The translations under genes were made by a program, and so were the position numbers. Below are positions 54,201 through 64,000 of a DNA stretch of 64,000 bases, in pieces; the stretch's first letter is position 1; every line of letters begins with the position of its first letter. The notes below the pieces were generated by a model. It made no database searches. It saw only the letters and a list, made by a program, of their open reading frames with translations, and was not told the origin of the DNA. Source of the DNA: Oasisia sp. SBJ-2009 (Eukaryota; Annelida; Polychaeta; Sabellida; Siboglinidae); the NCBI GenBank assembly GCA_964017155.1, contig OZ024864.1, positions 32,854,932 through 32,918,931 on the forward strand. The letters are read 5' to 3'.

Positions 54201-57200
54201 GACAAGGCCAATCTTAACATGAAAAATTGAGACTTCAATAGGAATGTGTGATTTATTTTTGTAATTTAATGTATAGAAATGTCAGCCTATATATAGCTCA
54301 GAACAACACGTTACCACTAAAATAAGACACCATGTTTGGCCATTTGGTGAATGGAAATGAATAATGTAATGGGTGCAGCCACCTAGCGGGCAAACGTGGA
54401 ATCATTTTGGAGACAAAACATTTGTGTACACTTATTAGGATGCACATTTTTACATATTTTAACATCTCAGATATGGTTAGAATAAACAAGGTATGTGTGT
54501 TTGACACGATTTACTTTTCTAAACAGTATCTTACCTGGGATAGATGAAAGGTGGACATTTCTCCAGGAGGTGGACATGACACTTTTACAGAGTATTAATG
54601 ATAGCCTCTAACTGCATTTACCGTAAGTTATTTAAAGTTGATTAAAATAAATTATCTGAATTAAAATTAACTGATCAGCTAATTGCGAAAAAAGATACCT
54701 TGATAATTATATTTTTTATTTCTAACAAGCATACAAATTATATGTTGACCTATACAACACTTACTGTATATAACAGAGTACCACATTCTTGTTTTCACAC
54801 AGAGAGTAAATTGGAAAATGCATAGACTAGAATCAAATCAAATGAAGCTTGAGTGTGTGTACTGGTGGGGTGTGCCCAGTTGAAAAATTATTTAAATTAT
54901 ATCATGGCTCCGTGATCACCAAATCATGGTCACATATCCTCAAAACGTTGGTGCAATGGTTGGTCAAGAATTTCAGCCCCTCTTTAAATACAGTAGTAAA
55001 ACAACTTGTACTGTGGTCAATACTGAAAGCTCACTGATGCAGAGTGACTACGAGTCACGATGAGTGAGAACGGGTTGTTTGTGTGTACTCACTTGTCTGT
55101 ACCGACTCGTAGAGTGAGTTCTGGAGGGAGATGTTCTCGCTGTCGTGCGTGGTGACACTGGCCTTGTTGGCCTGGTCCTGCTCCCAGAGTGATGCCTTCA
55201 GAACCATCGTCCACTTGGTCATGTCTTCATGCGACTGGGCCGAAAACAGGATCTCCTTCGAACAACAAATGATTTCCAATTAACACATTTTAAAGCGACA
55301 TAATTAAAGTTAGTCATGACAAAACTGTGTATACCAGGGTACTTATAGTTGTTGTTGCTTAAAGGTAAATTTGTTGTAAAGTTTGTAAGGTTAAATTGGC
55401 TATGCACTGAAAGAAATGGAGGATAGCTTTTTTGGGCATGTGACATCAAAGGTCATATCAGGTAAACAAATTAATATGGTATTGTTGTCATTTAACATGC
55501 TGTATGTAAAGTGCAGTTTTATACCCTTCTGTCTCCCAATAATAACTCTGAATGTTAAGTGATTTCAAGCAAAACTATGTTTGAAATGAAAAATTTAACT
55601 TAACCATGATGTAATCTGATTGTTTAACTGTAAAATCATATTAATCATCATAACATTACTTAACCAGTGGCAATCCAAAAAAGTTGTTATAAACCTTTTT
55701 TTCAGTGTTGATGATTCGGGCATATTAAGTTTGTTTAAATAACAGGCGCTTATTGAGCAGCACATTCGCAGGCACCGCCTGATTCTGTAGGTCATAAAGA
55801 ATGTGTTCAAATCATGAACATCTAGGATGAGACTATTCATAAACTCTGAAAATTAGAAAGGATTTACAATTTTCATGGAACAGATCTACTAGCTGTTGTG
55901 TATAGATATATGTATTGATATATACATTTATTGTGAATGTTTGTTTGAGTTTACCTACCAACATTTTAACCATACAATAGTTTATGTGTATATATATATA
56001 TATATGTATATATATCCGCAACAAATTTAGACATAAACTTGTGTGAAACAATTGGCAGATATCAAAATGGCTGAACACGACGAAAGTTTTCTGAATTGCT
56101 TCATTTTAGCATGCTTAAATGGGCCACATGTTTCAGTATATAGTTTATGCTGAACAACATCGCTTTACAATAAAAACAACCAGGTTGCCTCTAAGATGTA
56201 CACCTGATATAGAGTGAAGAGAAACCAGTCTGACAAACCTTCTTTTGGGAACTGTAGACAATTTCAAAGGTAAACTTGTGCGTCTCGTTGTGACCTTGTT
56301 TTGTACTGTCCTTGATCTTGGACACATCATTGATACTGTATACGTGTTGTGGAGGTTGTTTTGTCTTGAAAGATTTCTCATCTTGGTGACACTCTAGTCG
56401 AGCGGCTGTGGTTGACGTCACGTTGTACAGTACATAGAACCGCTTCTGCCACCGTTGCTCCTGAAAGTTTGTGTAGCCATAATCAATGTTATATAAATCT
56501 GGCAACCACGACTGGGGCCAATTCCATTCAATCAATTCCCTTGGTTCAATTCCAGTATACATTTTAAAAATTCCATTGCCATCTATAATCAGTCAATTCC
56601 AATTCATGCTCCAATTCCACATAACCATAACAGAAGTTAACCATAAAATTATATGATTAATGTGCAAACAACGGGTGATACAGCATGTCATGTATGATGC
56701 ATTTATATAATTTATAATCATTATGTAACATACATACATACATACATACATACATACATACATACATACATACATACATACATACATACATACATACATG
56801 AGTCTTCACTGGGCTTATGTTTGCATTTATAATCTTTGGACCTTAACCATTTACAATGTGGACTGTTTGCTTGTATCCTGAATTCTTCTGTGCAAGCCAT
56901 AGTATTTGCTTAACATGTGTTACTGAGAAAGTGTGATTGTTATCTGGGCACGGGGTTTCAATGGTTCTTTGAAGTAGTCCCCTGTCATCACAAATGTTCT
57001 GACTTCCCATTACCATCTACTGATTAATTAAGTGTAAATGTAATGTTTGACCAGCAGCTTCTTTGTTCAACTTGTATTGGTCACTAAACACCATTGCCTT
57101 GGCAGCAATACTCTGAAATGGGTGAAAAATTTCTTTCGCAGCATCACAAAAATATCAGATGCGCAATTCCTTTTAATTAAATTCCTATGCCAAATGTTTC

Positions 57201-59874
57201 AATTCTAATTCCTGCTCCAATTCAAGAATTGAACTGACGAATTCCAATTATTTTTTAATTGAGCCTAGCCCTGGTGGCAACCAGAACTCAGAGAGGATAC
57301 TGCAGCTGAGGAATGTCCAAGAAGTTGGTATTGGAACTCTGCGGGGGTCCTCTCGAAGGTGACAGGGAGAGTTGTATATTCCCAAAGGTGGACATCTGTC
57401 ATTGTTCCCAGCCACTGAAGCTCACCACTGGTTGTGGTCAGTGGCACTGAGGTGACAGACAGCTGTGTCATTGACATACAGGTGTGACAGCCAGAGATGG
57501 AGCAAGTACAATACAAATGTACTCGAGTACAAGTACGATTACTTTGAACATGCATGAGTACGAGTACGAGTACTTAGAAAACAAATGTACTCGAGTACGA
57601 GTACGATTACTTTACAATGTACTCGAGTACGAGTACGATTACATTAGAATGTAATCACGATTACTTTATTGAATATCCTGTTTCTAACACAAAGACGACT
57701 TTCATGGAATCCCTAGGTGTCATTCTTGTTCTGTTGCTGTGTCACTATCTAGTGTTCTAACTGATTACTGCTATCCACTATCCAGGTGTTATTATTATTA
57801 ATAATCAGATGATTTTTAGGCGGGTTGGTATGGTTTCTGAATCAAATACAAATATGATGCATTTAAGAATTTAAAATGTCCTCTGTTTATTTTAAATGTC
57901 AAAAACACATGATCAAATACATTACAACAACAATATTTCAAATCCATGGGGTCATATTTAAAAGAGTGCCCAATTCAACTATATAGTATATAAGACATGG
58001 GGTCAAATACATTTGTATTTGATAGTATTTAAATACTTTTTGTAAACTATTTATATTTGAATTCAAATACTTTTTCAAATACATTGTCAGTATCAACATT
58101 TTATTTTCACTGTCACATATAATACCTGCCAAACTGATTACCATCACTGCAACTTCACCCAACAGTGCTAATTACTGATGAAGACACTTAACAGCAGATG
58201 TCTCCCATGGCCCTGCAGTGACCACAACTTTTGTTTGCTCAGAGCCAGAGGATGGATTAGCACCTGACCCTTTGTTCTTTAGCTATTCTGGTTTCATGGC
58301 TGAATTTGAAGGTGAACTGTCACACTTCCTCACAAGATCCTAGCAGTGATTAGTAGTGTCTCTTCTGAGGACAACATAGGCATTTTATTACATACCTCCT
58401 GGCTTAACATAACAGACAACATATTAGTAGGCAGGTTTACAGTTTGCACTTAATTAAACACAATAGACAGGGATTTAGCAGCTAACTGCCCAGACCCAGT
58501 CAGGATTCTGTATACCTATGAACCATGACCAGTCATTCACACCATACTGACAGAGCAAACAGTACAGGTGGGGTGGAGTCTAAAATTACAAAGCAAGATG
58601 TTAGGGGATGCTTATCTACTGCAAGGCTTCTCAGGGACTGTGGCAATATAACTTTATACTACCAGTACTACAATAAGCAGGAGGGTCAGGAGATGTGGCT
58701 TCTCTGGGGAATGAATGTTTTAATTAGGGAAATGTGACTGAATATTTATTTAACTGAAATGCTTAACAGTAATAGAAAATTAATAGCTCAATTAATATTA
58801 CATTGATTAGATTATTTCTAATATTGTCATTTTATCTGTCTAATATATTTGCTTGCAACTGTTCATATGAAAAAAATTTAATCGTGAGAAGTAATCGTGA
58901 GTACGATTACTTTGGTAATGTACTCGAGTACGAGTACGATTACTTTGCTTCGTACTCGAGTACGAGTACTCCAAAAGTACTCGTACTCGAGTACGAGTAC
59001 GATTACTCCATCTCTGGTGACAGCCAGATGACTTGCTCTGGGACAGTCCAGTGGTGTAAGCCAGAAAAGGCACCAGGCCAACCAGAGAGCACTATAACGT
59101 GGACTTTTCTTATACAGGTCTCCCATTAATGACCATATGTCTATTAGTTGACTATTACAGTCACACGGGCTTGAGAAATTATACTACTGCTCTATAGGGC
59201 CATGACAGGATGTTTCCGTTTTCTTGTATGCTGTTTCCCCTGACATAGCCACCTGATAGAAGCCCGGGGACACTGCAGCCAACCCAGTAGCGAACAACCA
59301 CTCGGCCAGCACAAGTTCTGACCGTGCAGCATCCTAACGCCTGACCACTGCACCCCAATGTCAATGTATCAGTGGATTATTAAATATTTTTTATTTTAGC
59401 TTGGTTAACCAAAAATGTAACGTTTTTAAACTTGTCCAGACCAAAAATATGTGACAGAATTCCAATTAAACACGATTAGATCAATGAAATCAGCGTAAAC
59501 TACATATGTTTGAGAAAATATACACTTCAAAATTACTCCATGTTCCAACGTGATCATGGTATGGGCATATTACTATAAAGCAACATCACTGTTAACACAT
59601 TTTCCAAGTTCTCAAAAACAGCCTCTAAACACACAATACAGTCAATGCACACTCTCAGAGGAGATAAATAAATGTATTAGGACCAGCTTAAAATAAGCAA
59701 AACACCAATAAAATGTACTAATTGTCATAAGTGAACGAAGAGGAAGTTGAACTTCAGTCATCACGACACTGTGACACAGGTTAAAAATTAGGCCTTCGAC
59801 TTCGTTAAACTACTTACGTTTCCTACGCCGGTCATTAAAACATGCAGGCTGCCTTTGTGGGCGCACTGCGACAT
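49789..59874 (-). CDS. DOK-C: DOK-like PH-PTB adaptor with long tyrosine-rich tail
   Basis: Five exons (-): 59874-59818, 56460-56239, 55255-55093, 53889-53733, 50986-49789. The phases join into 598 aa. PH is about residues 1-130, with [20 protein letters not shown] and the C-terminal helix WTMVL. The IRS-type PTB (about 150-245) contains [20 protein letters not shown] and [20 protein letters not shown], the closest match to vertebrate DOK in this window. The 350-residue tail is Pro/Ala/Lys-rich ([18 protein letters not shown] are possible SH3 ligands). It has tyrosine sites AYTSP and GYADP (YxxP, Crk/RasGAP-type), TYAEI, TYAEV, TYDFL and IYGHL. There are no YENV repeats. Its role is inferred: phosphotyrosine scaffold at the membrane. 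A hAT-like element lies in intron 1. Confidence 0.93.
51098..51368. repeat. (TA)n with TACATA interruptions
   Basis: About 270 bp, starting roughly 110 bp upstream (in gene orientation) of the DOK-C exon 5 acceptor. Confidence 0.97.
52190..52920 (+). pseudogene. LINE reverse transcriptase fragment
   Basis: [20 protein letters not shown], then [14 protein letters not shown] (RT motif), then [32 protein letters not shown] and [17 protein letters not shown]. The order matches a Jockey/CR1-type RT; stops and frameshifts throughout. It lies in DOK-C intron 4. Confidence 0.9.
53080..53700. other. DOK-C intron 4, AT-rich remainder
   Basis: No feature recognised apart from short (AAAT)n at about 53556-53578. 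Confidence 0.5.
53733..53889 (-). CDS. DOK-C exon 4 (PTB domain, N-terminal part)
   Basis: Acceptor TTGTACAG, donor TACAA|GTAAGA; 157 bp, phase 1 to 2. It encodes [20 protein letters not shown] and ends SVCEWPYK. Confidence 0.93.
55093..55255 (-). CDS. DOK-C exon 3 (PH domain, C-terminal helix)
   Basis: Acceptor TGTTCGAAG, donor ACAA|GTGAGT; 163 bp, phase 0 to 1. It encodes [20 protein letters not shown] and a tyrosine site SLYESVQT. Confidence 0.9.
56239..56460 (-). CDS. DOK-C exon 2 (PH domain, N-terminal part)
   Basis: Acceptor ACTTTCAG, donor AAGAAG|GTTTGT; 74 codons, phase 0-0. It starts [14 protein letters not shown] and ends [14 protein letters not shown]. Confidence 0.92.
56732..56800. 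repeat. (CATA)n microsatellite
   Basis: Simple repeat in DOK-C intron 1. Confidence 0.97.
57492..59016. mobile_element. hAT-like non-autonomous element, 1525 bp
   Basis: Ends are CAGAGATGGAG (57492) and CTCCATCTCTG (ending 59016). They are flanked by a perfect 8-bp direct repeat GTGACAGC (57484-57491 and 59017-59024). Both ends carry arrays of GTACTCGAGTACGAGTAC-type palindromic motifs. CAG ends and 8-bp duplications are diagnostic of hAT. No transposase frame recognised. Confidence 0.92.
59818..59874 (-). CDS. DOK-C exon 1
   Basis: ATG at 59874, 19 codons ([19 protein letters not shown]), donor AAC|GTAAGT. Same length and phase as in DOK-A and DOK-B. Confidence 0.9.
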
Positions 59875-60079
59875 CGTGCAACAAACCTTCTGTCTAACTC
59901 AATCGTAAAATCATAACTAAGTTACGTTTCCAAGCTTAATCGTCAAGGTTGCAAACTTTCACAGAGACACTTCGAATGAAGTGGAGAACTTCCTTGTTGT
60001 GCAGCGGCCACTCTTCCGGAAGTGCAAGGACGGACACCATCGCTCCACCGAGTGGCGCCACTGGTGTGTAGTGAACATA

Positions 60080-61040
60080 GCCTCGGTTACCCAGACTCCG
60101 TGAGGTGGCAGCACTTTTAAGCCCCTCAACTCCGCCTGGGATATTAATGGGTCTTAAGTTTCTACATCCGGGTAGCCTTACCCCAGATTAGGGTAGATAC
60201 GCTAATTGGCTCTCAGGCCAACTATAAAATAAATATTAAAAAACGATATACTTTTACAAGATAATAATATCATATGAAAAGTATTCGGTACTTTTGCAAT
60301 TTAGGCCCGCACCTCGAAAAAAACATCAATATGTACACCTACGATGACCAAACTTCGCATGGTATATCTACTATACATGTACTGCGTGTATGCACTTGTC
60401 ACGTGATCAAAAAATAATAATTAATGCCTGAAATCGATCAAAATGTGTACGTAAATAATGCGCTTTCTTCGTCGAGTCACTACTGTCACAGTGAACTCCG
60501 TCAGGTGGCGCCGAGGAAAGCGCGTTATTTACGTACACATTTTGATCGATTTCAGGCATTAATAATTATTTGTGGATCACATGACAAGTGTATACGCGTA
60601 GTAAAGGTGTAGTAGATACACCATGCAAAGTTTGGTCATCGTAGGTGAACATTTTTATGTTTTTTTCGAGGTGTTTTTTTGAAGTATTCAACATTGAACT
60701 TATATTAACACAAAAGTAAGTAAAAATTCAAATTTACAGTTGTTTATAAAATAAGAATTACGGCGGGATTAACCAGTATCCGTGAGGTGGCAGCATTGTC
60801 TAGCCCCACACGGATTGCATGCAAATTAAATAAGGATACCTTTTTTTAATCAAATAATGCTGTATTATAAAAACTATTCAAAATTAAACTTATATTAACA
60901 CAAAATAAATAGAAATACAAATTTGCAGTTGTTTATAAAAAAAAATGTATTACAGCAGTGTCCGTGAGGTGGCAGCATTGTATAGATCACGCTGATAAAC
61001 AAACAAAAGCCGTTAATGTGGCCAGACTGTCTTCTCGGCG
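60080..61040. repeat. inverted copy of the 11.4-12.0 kb repeat
   Basis: It aligns in reverse with 11394-11960, including CCGTGAGGTGGCAGC (reverse of CTGCCACCTCACGG) at about 60109, 60782 and 60964. It starts about 200 bp upstream of the DOK-C start codon. Confidence 0.85.
60287..60681. mobile_element. palindromic MITE with an empty-site paralogue
   Basis: Long arms (about 60310-60465 and 60512-60673) pair almost perfectly (for example GCCTGAAATCGATCAAAATG). It is flanked by AAGTATTC on both sides (60279-60286, 60682-60689). The paralogous repeat at about 11735 has a single uninterrupted site. Confidence 0.88.
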
Positions 61041-63269
61041 TAGTTCCGCAGCCGACCGACAGACGGCCGGTTACGCGAGACTACGGTTACCCAGGCGCGG
61101 TGAGGTGGCTGCCATTTCGAAGGTCCTCCCCACTAGGAAGATCTTTCTTGCTAACCACTCACGTACAAGGGCCTGTCAAATGCATGCAAAACACCTAATG
61201 TCAATCTTGTCAAAAGTACCTTCAACCTAATCCAAACCTTAAACTTTATTCCACATAAGAGCAACCAAAACTGGGCACTTGTACACAGCTGGTAAACAAT
61301 TTAAGAACGGTCTTAATTCCTCCACACTGCTGTCGGTAGCCTATAGGGGTAAGAGCACAGTGAGACCAGGATGTCTAGCAGACACAAATGTAGTACCATA
61401 AGAATTGTGTGGACAATTTGCTTTTGATCGGATATCCGGTAGACATAAACGTTGATAAACTATCCACATTGTTTCGAGTAAATAAAGTCGCAAATCCATA
61501 ATTAGCCTTTTAATCCTTCATTAAGGGGGGCATGTAACCAATAGATGGCGCTGTCGCGCTAATGGTTTCGTACGCTACTGTGCAATAATTAAGTTGACGT
61601 CGCAAAATGCTAATAGGAGGGACTTAGATATCTTGTAGACCTATAGTTCTATGCGTGTCCATTTATAATTACACAGGGCGGATCCAGAGATGGATGATGT
61701 TCATTGGTGTCTTAATTTGTCTTTCTGATTCAGGTGGCTTCCTTTATTTGCCGGGTTCTTCTAGCTGTTTAGCTCTTTATCAACATTTTCGCTCACAGAG
61801 ACGAGGGCAATTAGTAAATTACAACCTACGCCACGTGTACGATGACATCATTCGTGAGTAGTACTGAAGAAGTAATTGCCACAGCACATAAATCCTGATG
61901 TAACGAACCGTTTTGGATTTTTTGTAACGATATCTCCTTCGAGAAGGAGGAACATGAACACAATATGTAAAGAGCGCGCGATCACACTTAGCAGCGACAG
62001 CACGAGCTTTCTTCAAGATTCCATGGTCGATCATTTGGGACAGCATTGGTGTAGGTACACCAATGATCTTGGCAGCAACATGTGATATTTTTAAAACCTG
62101 GTACGGTTACTCACGGAAAGTGCAGGATAGTAACAAGTACTGCAATACATTATGAGAAGCTCACCATCCATCATTAATTCTCACGTCCGGAAGAACAGTT
62201 TTTCGCTTGGAGACATCGACAGCAGAAATTGTCGCCACAACGCTAAATCCTGCACTACGCGGTCACGTGAATTAGGTTTCAATTAAATATCACACGGCCT
62301 ACTTGACAAAGATTTTTATTTGGGTATAAACGAAACGATAGTACCACATGTCAAACAAGTTGTATACATTACCGTTGTCTTGTGTTGTGCGTAGGTTGGT
62401 TGATATACGAATAACACAACGCATTCTTCTACACAAATGTCTCGGTAGATGCAACTAAATAATGCGTATTATATAATGTGTACTAATATTTATTAACTTC
62501 TTTCATATATTGTACGCATATGGTCATAACGTCAACTGCAACGGTACAACAATAATAACCATCAGAACAAAACAATGTGCCATCAACGTTCTTTGTCACT
62601 ACGCATGTAGTACCAGTAATTGGAGTAGTATTTTAAGTTAATTATACCCAGTGCGCTTGTATAATCAAACGTAGAGACGCTATGCGTGTGTCCATGTTAT
62701 GTGGGATCGATCCCATCCCGCGTGTTGACCACCGTAGCAACGGGTTACATATCACACTCCACCTGATTATCACATTCACAAACCATCGTCGAACCCAGTA
62801 CAAGTTAGGTATTAGCATGCATAAATATGGCACATCTTTAAATAACGGATAGTAGCGCATTGTTGATGTAATATGACGCCTACGTAGAATTGCCTAAAGA
62901 AGTGACCACACATAATCAAATATTGGTTCTATGCACAAGGCGGTCATATAACATAACCGTAACAGGTGTAATATTTGGTGTCCAACATTCATATCACAGC
63001 TACGCGCGCAAGAATTGACGCACGCATAAACAATTAACTAAGACATGCACGGATCCTCACAAGCGCACGCACGCACGTGCGCAACAAAATTAATTTAATA
63101 TAAATTATTCAATGCCGTGTAAAATGTTAATGCAGTTATTAATAGTTATAATGCACGCACGGGCGGGTGGGAACGCGGGGGCGGGCGCACATATACACGC
63201 ATATCTTGCATCTACAGAAACCCGTAATATGAATCGACATTAGATGCCCATACGAGTACACCACATTCA
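61041..63269. other. gap between DOK-D and DOK-C, no clear gene
   Basis: A minus-strand frame at about 61819-62085 reads HVAAKIIGVPTPMLSQMIDH and continues about 60 codons. It looks codon-like but I recognise no domain; it may be a decayed element ORF. The rest is AT-rich, with CGCACG-rich bits at about 63060-63190. Confidence 0.35.
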
Positions 63270-63501
63270 TCACTGTTCCTTCTGACGGTGCTTCGGTTTG
63301 TTGACCTTGGCGTATAGTTCCTCCACATCCGCCGGTGGCGCTGTGCGTCGACTGGAATCAGTGCGCATGGCCACCGTGACAGCCTTCAGTAGTTTCTCGG
63401 GCGATGTCGTCTTGAAGTGGAAGAAGCCTTGTCCACTGGCTGCGCGTCTCCCGGCCTCAACGACGAAGATACCATTGCCTGTTCCGCACCGTCGAATCGC
63501 T
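63270..63501 (-). CDS. DOK-D: last exon of a fourth DOK-like gene
   Basis: Acceptor CGTTCTACAG at 63502, stop TGA at 63272-63270; 232 bp entered at phase 2, as in the sister genes. It encodes AIRRCGTGNGIFVVEAGRRA, GQGFFHFKTTSPEKLLKAVT and a short tail ELYAKVNKPKHRQKEQ. This is the C-terminal half of an IRS-type PTB; the upstream exons lie beyond the right edge. The tail is much shorter than in DOK-B and DOK-C, with a single tyrosine site. Confidence 0.92.
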
Positions 63502-64000
63502 CTGTAGAACGAGACGACGACACATGTAGACTATACATTTTGTTTGTTTTTGTTTTGAACAAATTACCTGTTTTAGCGCAGGAAATTCAATGTACAAATA
63601 ATTTATTTATCTATTTATTATATTTATTTTAATTTATTCATCATTTTAATGTACACCTAATGTACGGTTAATTGTATTTATCCATTTTTCATATTTATTT
63701 TATTAACTTATTAGTTTAGCACACACGATACAACTGCAGAATAGTGAAACATCACTTTTTAGCAGAAGTTTAGAAGTCTAGTCAGTTTTGGCAGACTTTC
63801 CAAGTCTTCCGATAAAGCGATCTTCCGCTTTTTCCGTTTTTATACAAATTGTTCCGCTTTGCCGCTTTATTTTGAAAAATATCCGCTTTTCAAAATTTGA
63901 CCAGTGATCGCAGCGCCGCCTAACGCATTCATGTTAAGTCTCCATAATTCCTCATAAAACTGTCGAAAATCTATCAAATCTCCCGTTTGGCCGCACGGAA
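63502..64000. other. DOK-D intron, nothing recognised
   Basis: AT-rich, ATTTATTT-like stretches. No exon is visible before the window ends. Confidence 0.5.

Noticed and set aside
59215..59360. tRNA-derived SINE (reverse strand has TGGCCGAGTGGTT, an A-box-like sequence)
   Set aside because: No convincing B box, cloverleaf or poly(A)/tandem tail.

Overview
This window is invertebrate metazoan DNA. It is AT-rich and intron-rich, with GT-AG introns, and it is packed with microsatellites ((CA)n, (TA)n, (CATA)n), LINE fragments and TIR elements. Nothing seen fixes the phylum; a lophotrochozoan such as a mollusc, or amphioxus, is a guess. All gene models were assembled by eye from exon homology, splice sites and reading-frame phase.

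Two gene families are recognisable. (1) At 5.9-9.5 kb (+) is a phosphatidylethanolamine-binding protein (PEBP) gene with five proposed exons; the first is uncertain. Its second intron is filled by a hexamer satellite and a 28-bp minisatellite that copies the gene's own 3' splice site. (2) From 14.1 to 63.5 kb lies a cluster of four DOK/IRS-type adaptor genes, each built from a PH domain and an IRS-type PTB domain. DOK-A (-, 29093 to 14140, 405 aa) and DOK-B (+, 30179 to 45233, 652 aa) are head-to-head, 1.1 kb apart. DOK-C (-, 59874 to 49789, 598 aa) is complete. DOK-D (-, 63501 to 63270) is a last exon whose gene continues past the right edge. The complete genes start with a 57-bp first exon of 19 codons and share the phase pattern 0, 0, 1, 2, which proves tandem/inverted duplication.

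DOK-A and DOK-B carry tandem 29-residue repeats, each with a YENV (or YDNN) core, a pYxN Grb2-SH2-type motif. These lie on symmetric phase 1-1 exons that were duplicated together with their introns. DOK-B is unusual: its phases allow one PH domain, a first PTB domain, the YxN exons and then a second PTB domain. DOK-C instead has a long proline-rich tail with several tyrosine sites, including YxxP. DOK-A ends inside a MITE, whose terminal repeat supplies the last nine residues and the stop codon.

The introns hold most of the mobile DNA: a 2 x 2.2 kb palindrome with SWIM/SAP-like coding remnants (22.7-27.5 kb), an inverted LINE 3' end (16.7-18.9 kb), a 3.5-kb TIR transposon with decayed ORFs (34.0-37.5 kb), a hAT-like element with a perfect 8-bp target duplication (57.5-59.0 kb), several LINE reverse transcriptase fragments, and a palindromic element at 60.3 kb whose empty site is preserved in a paralogous repeat at 11.7 kb.
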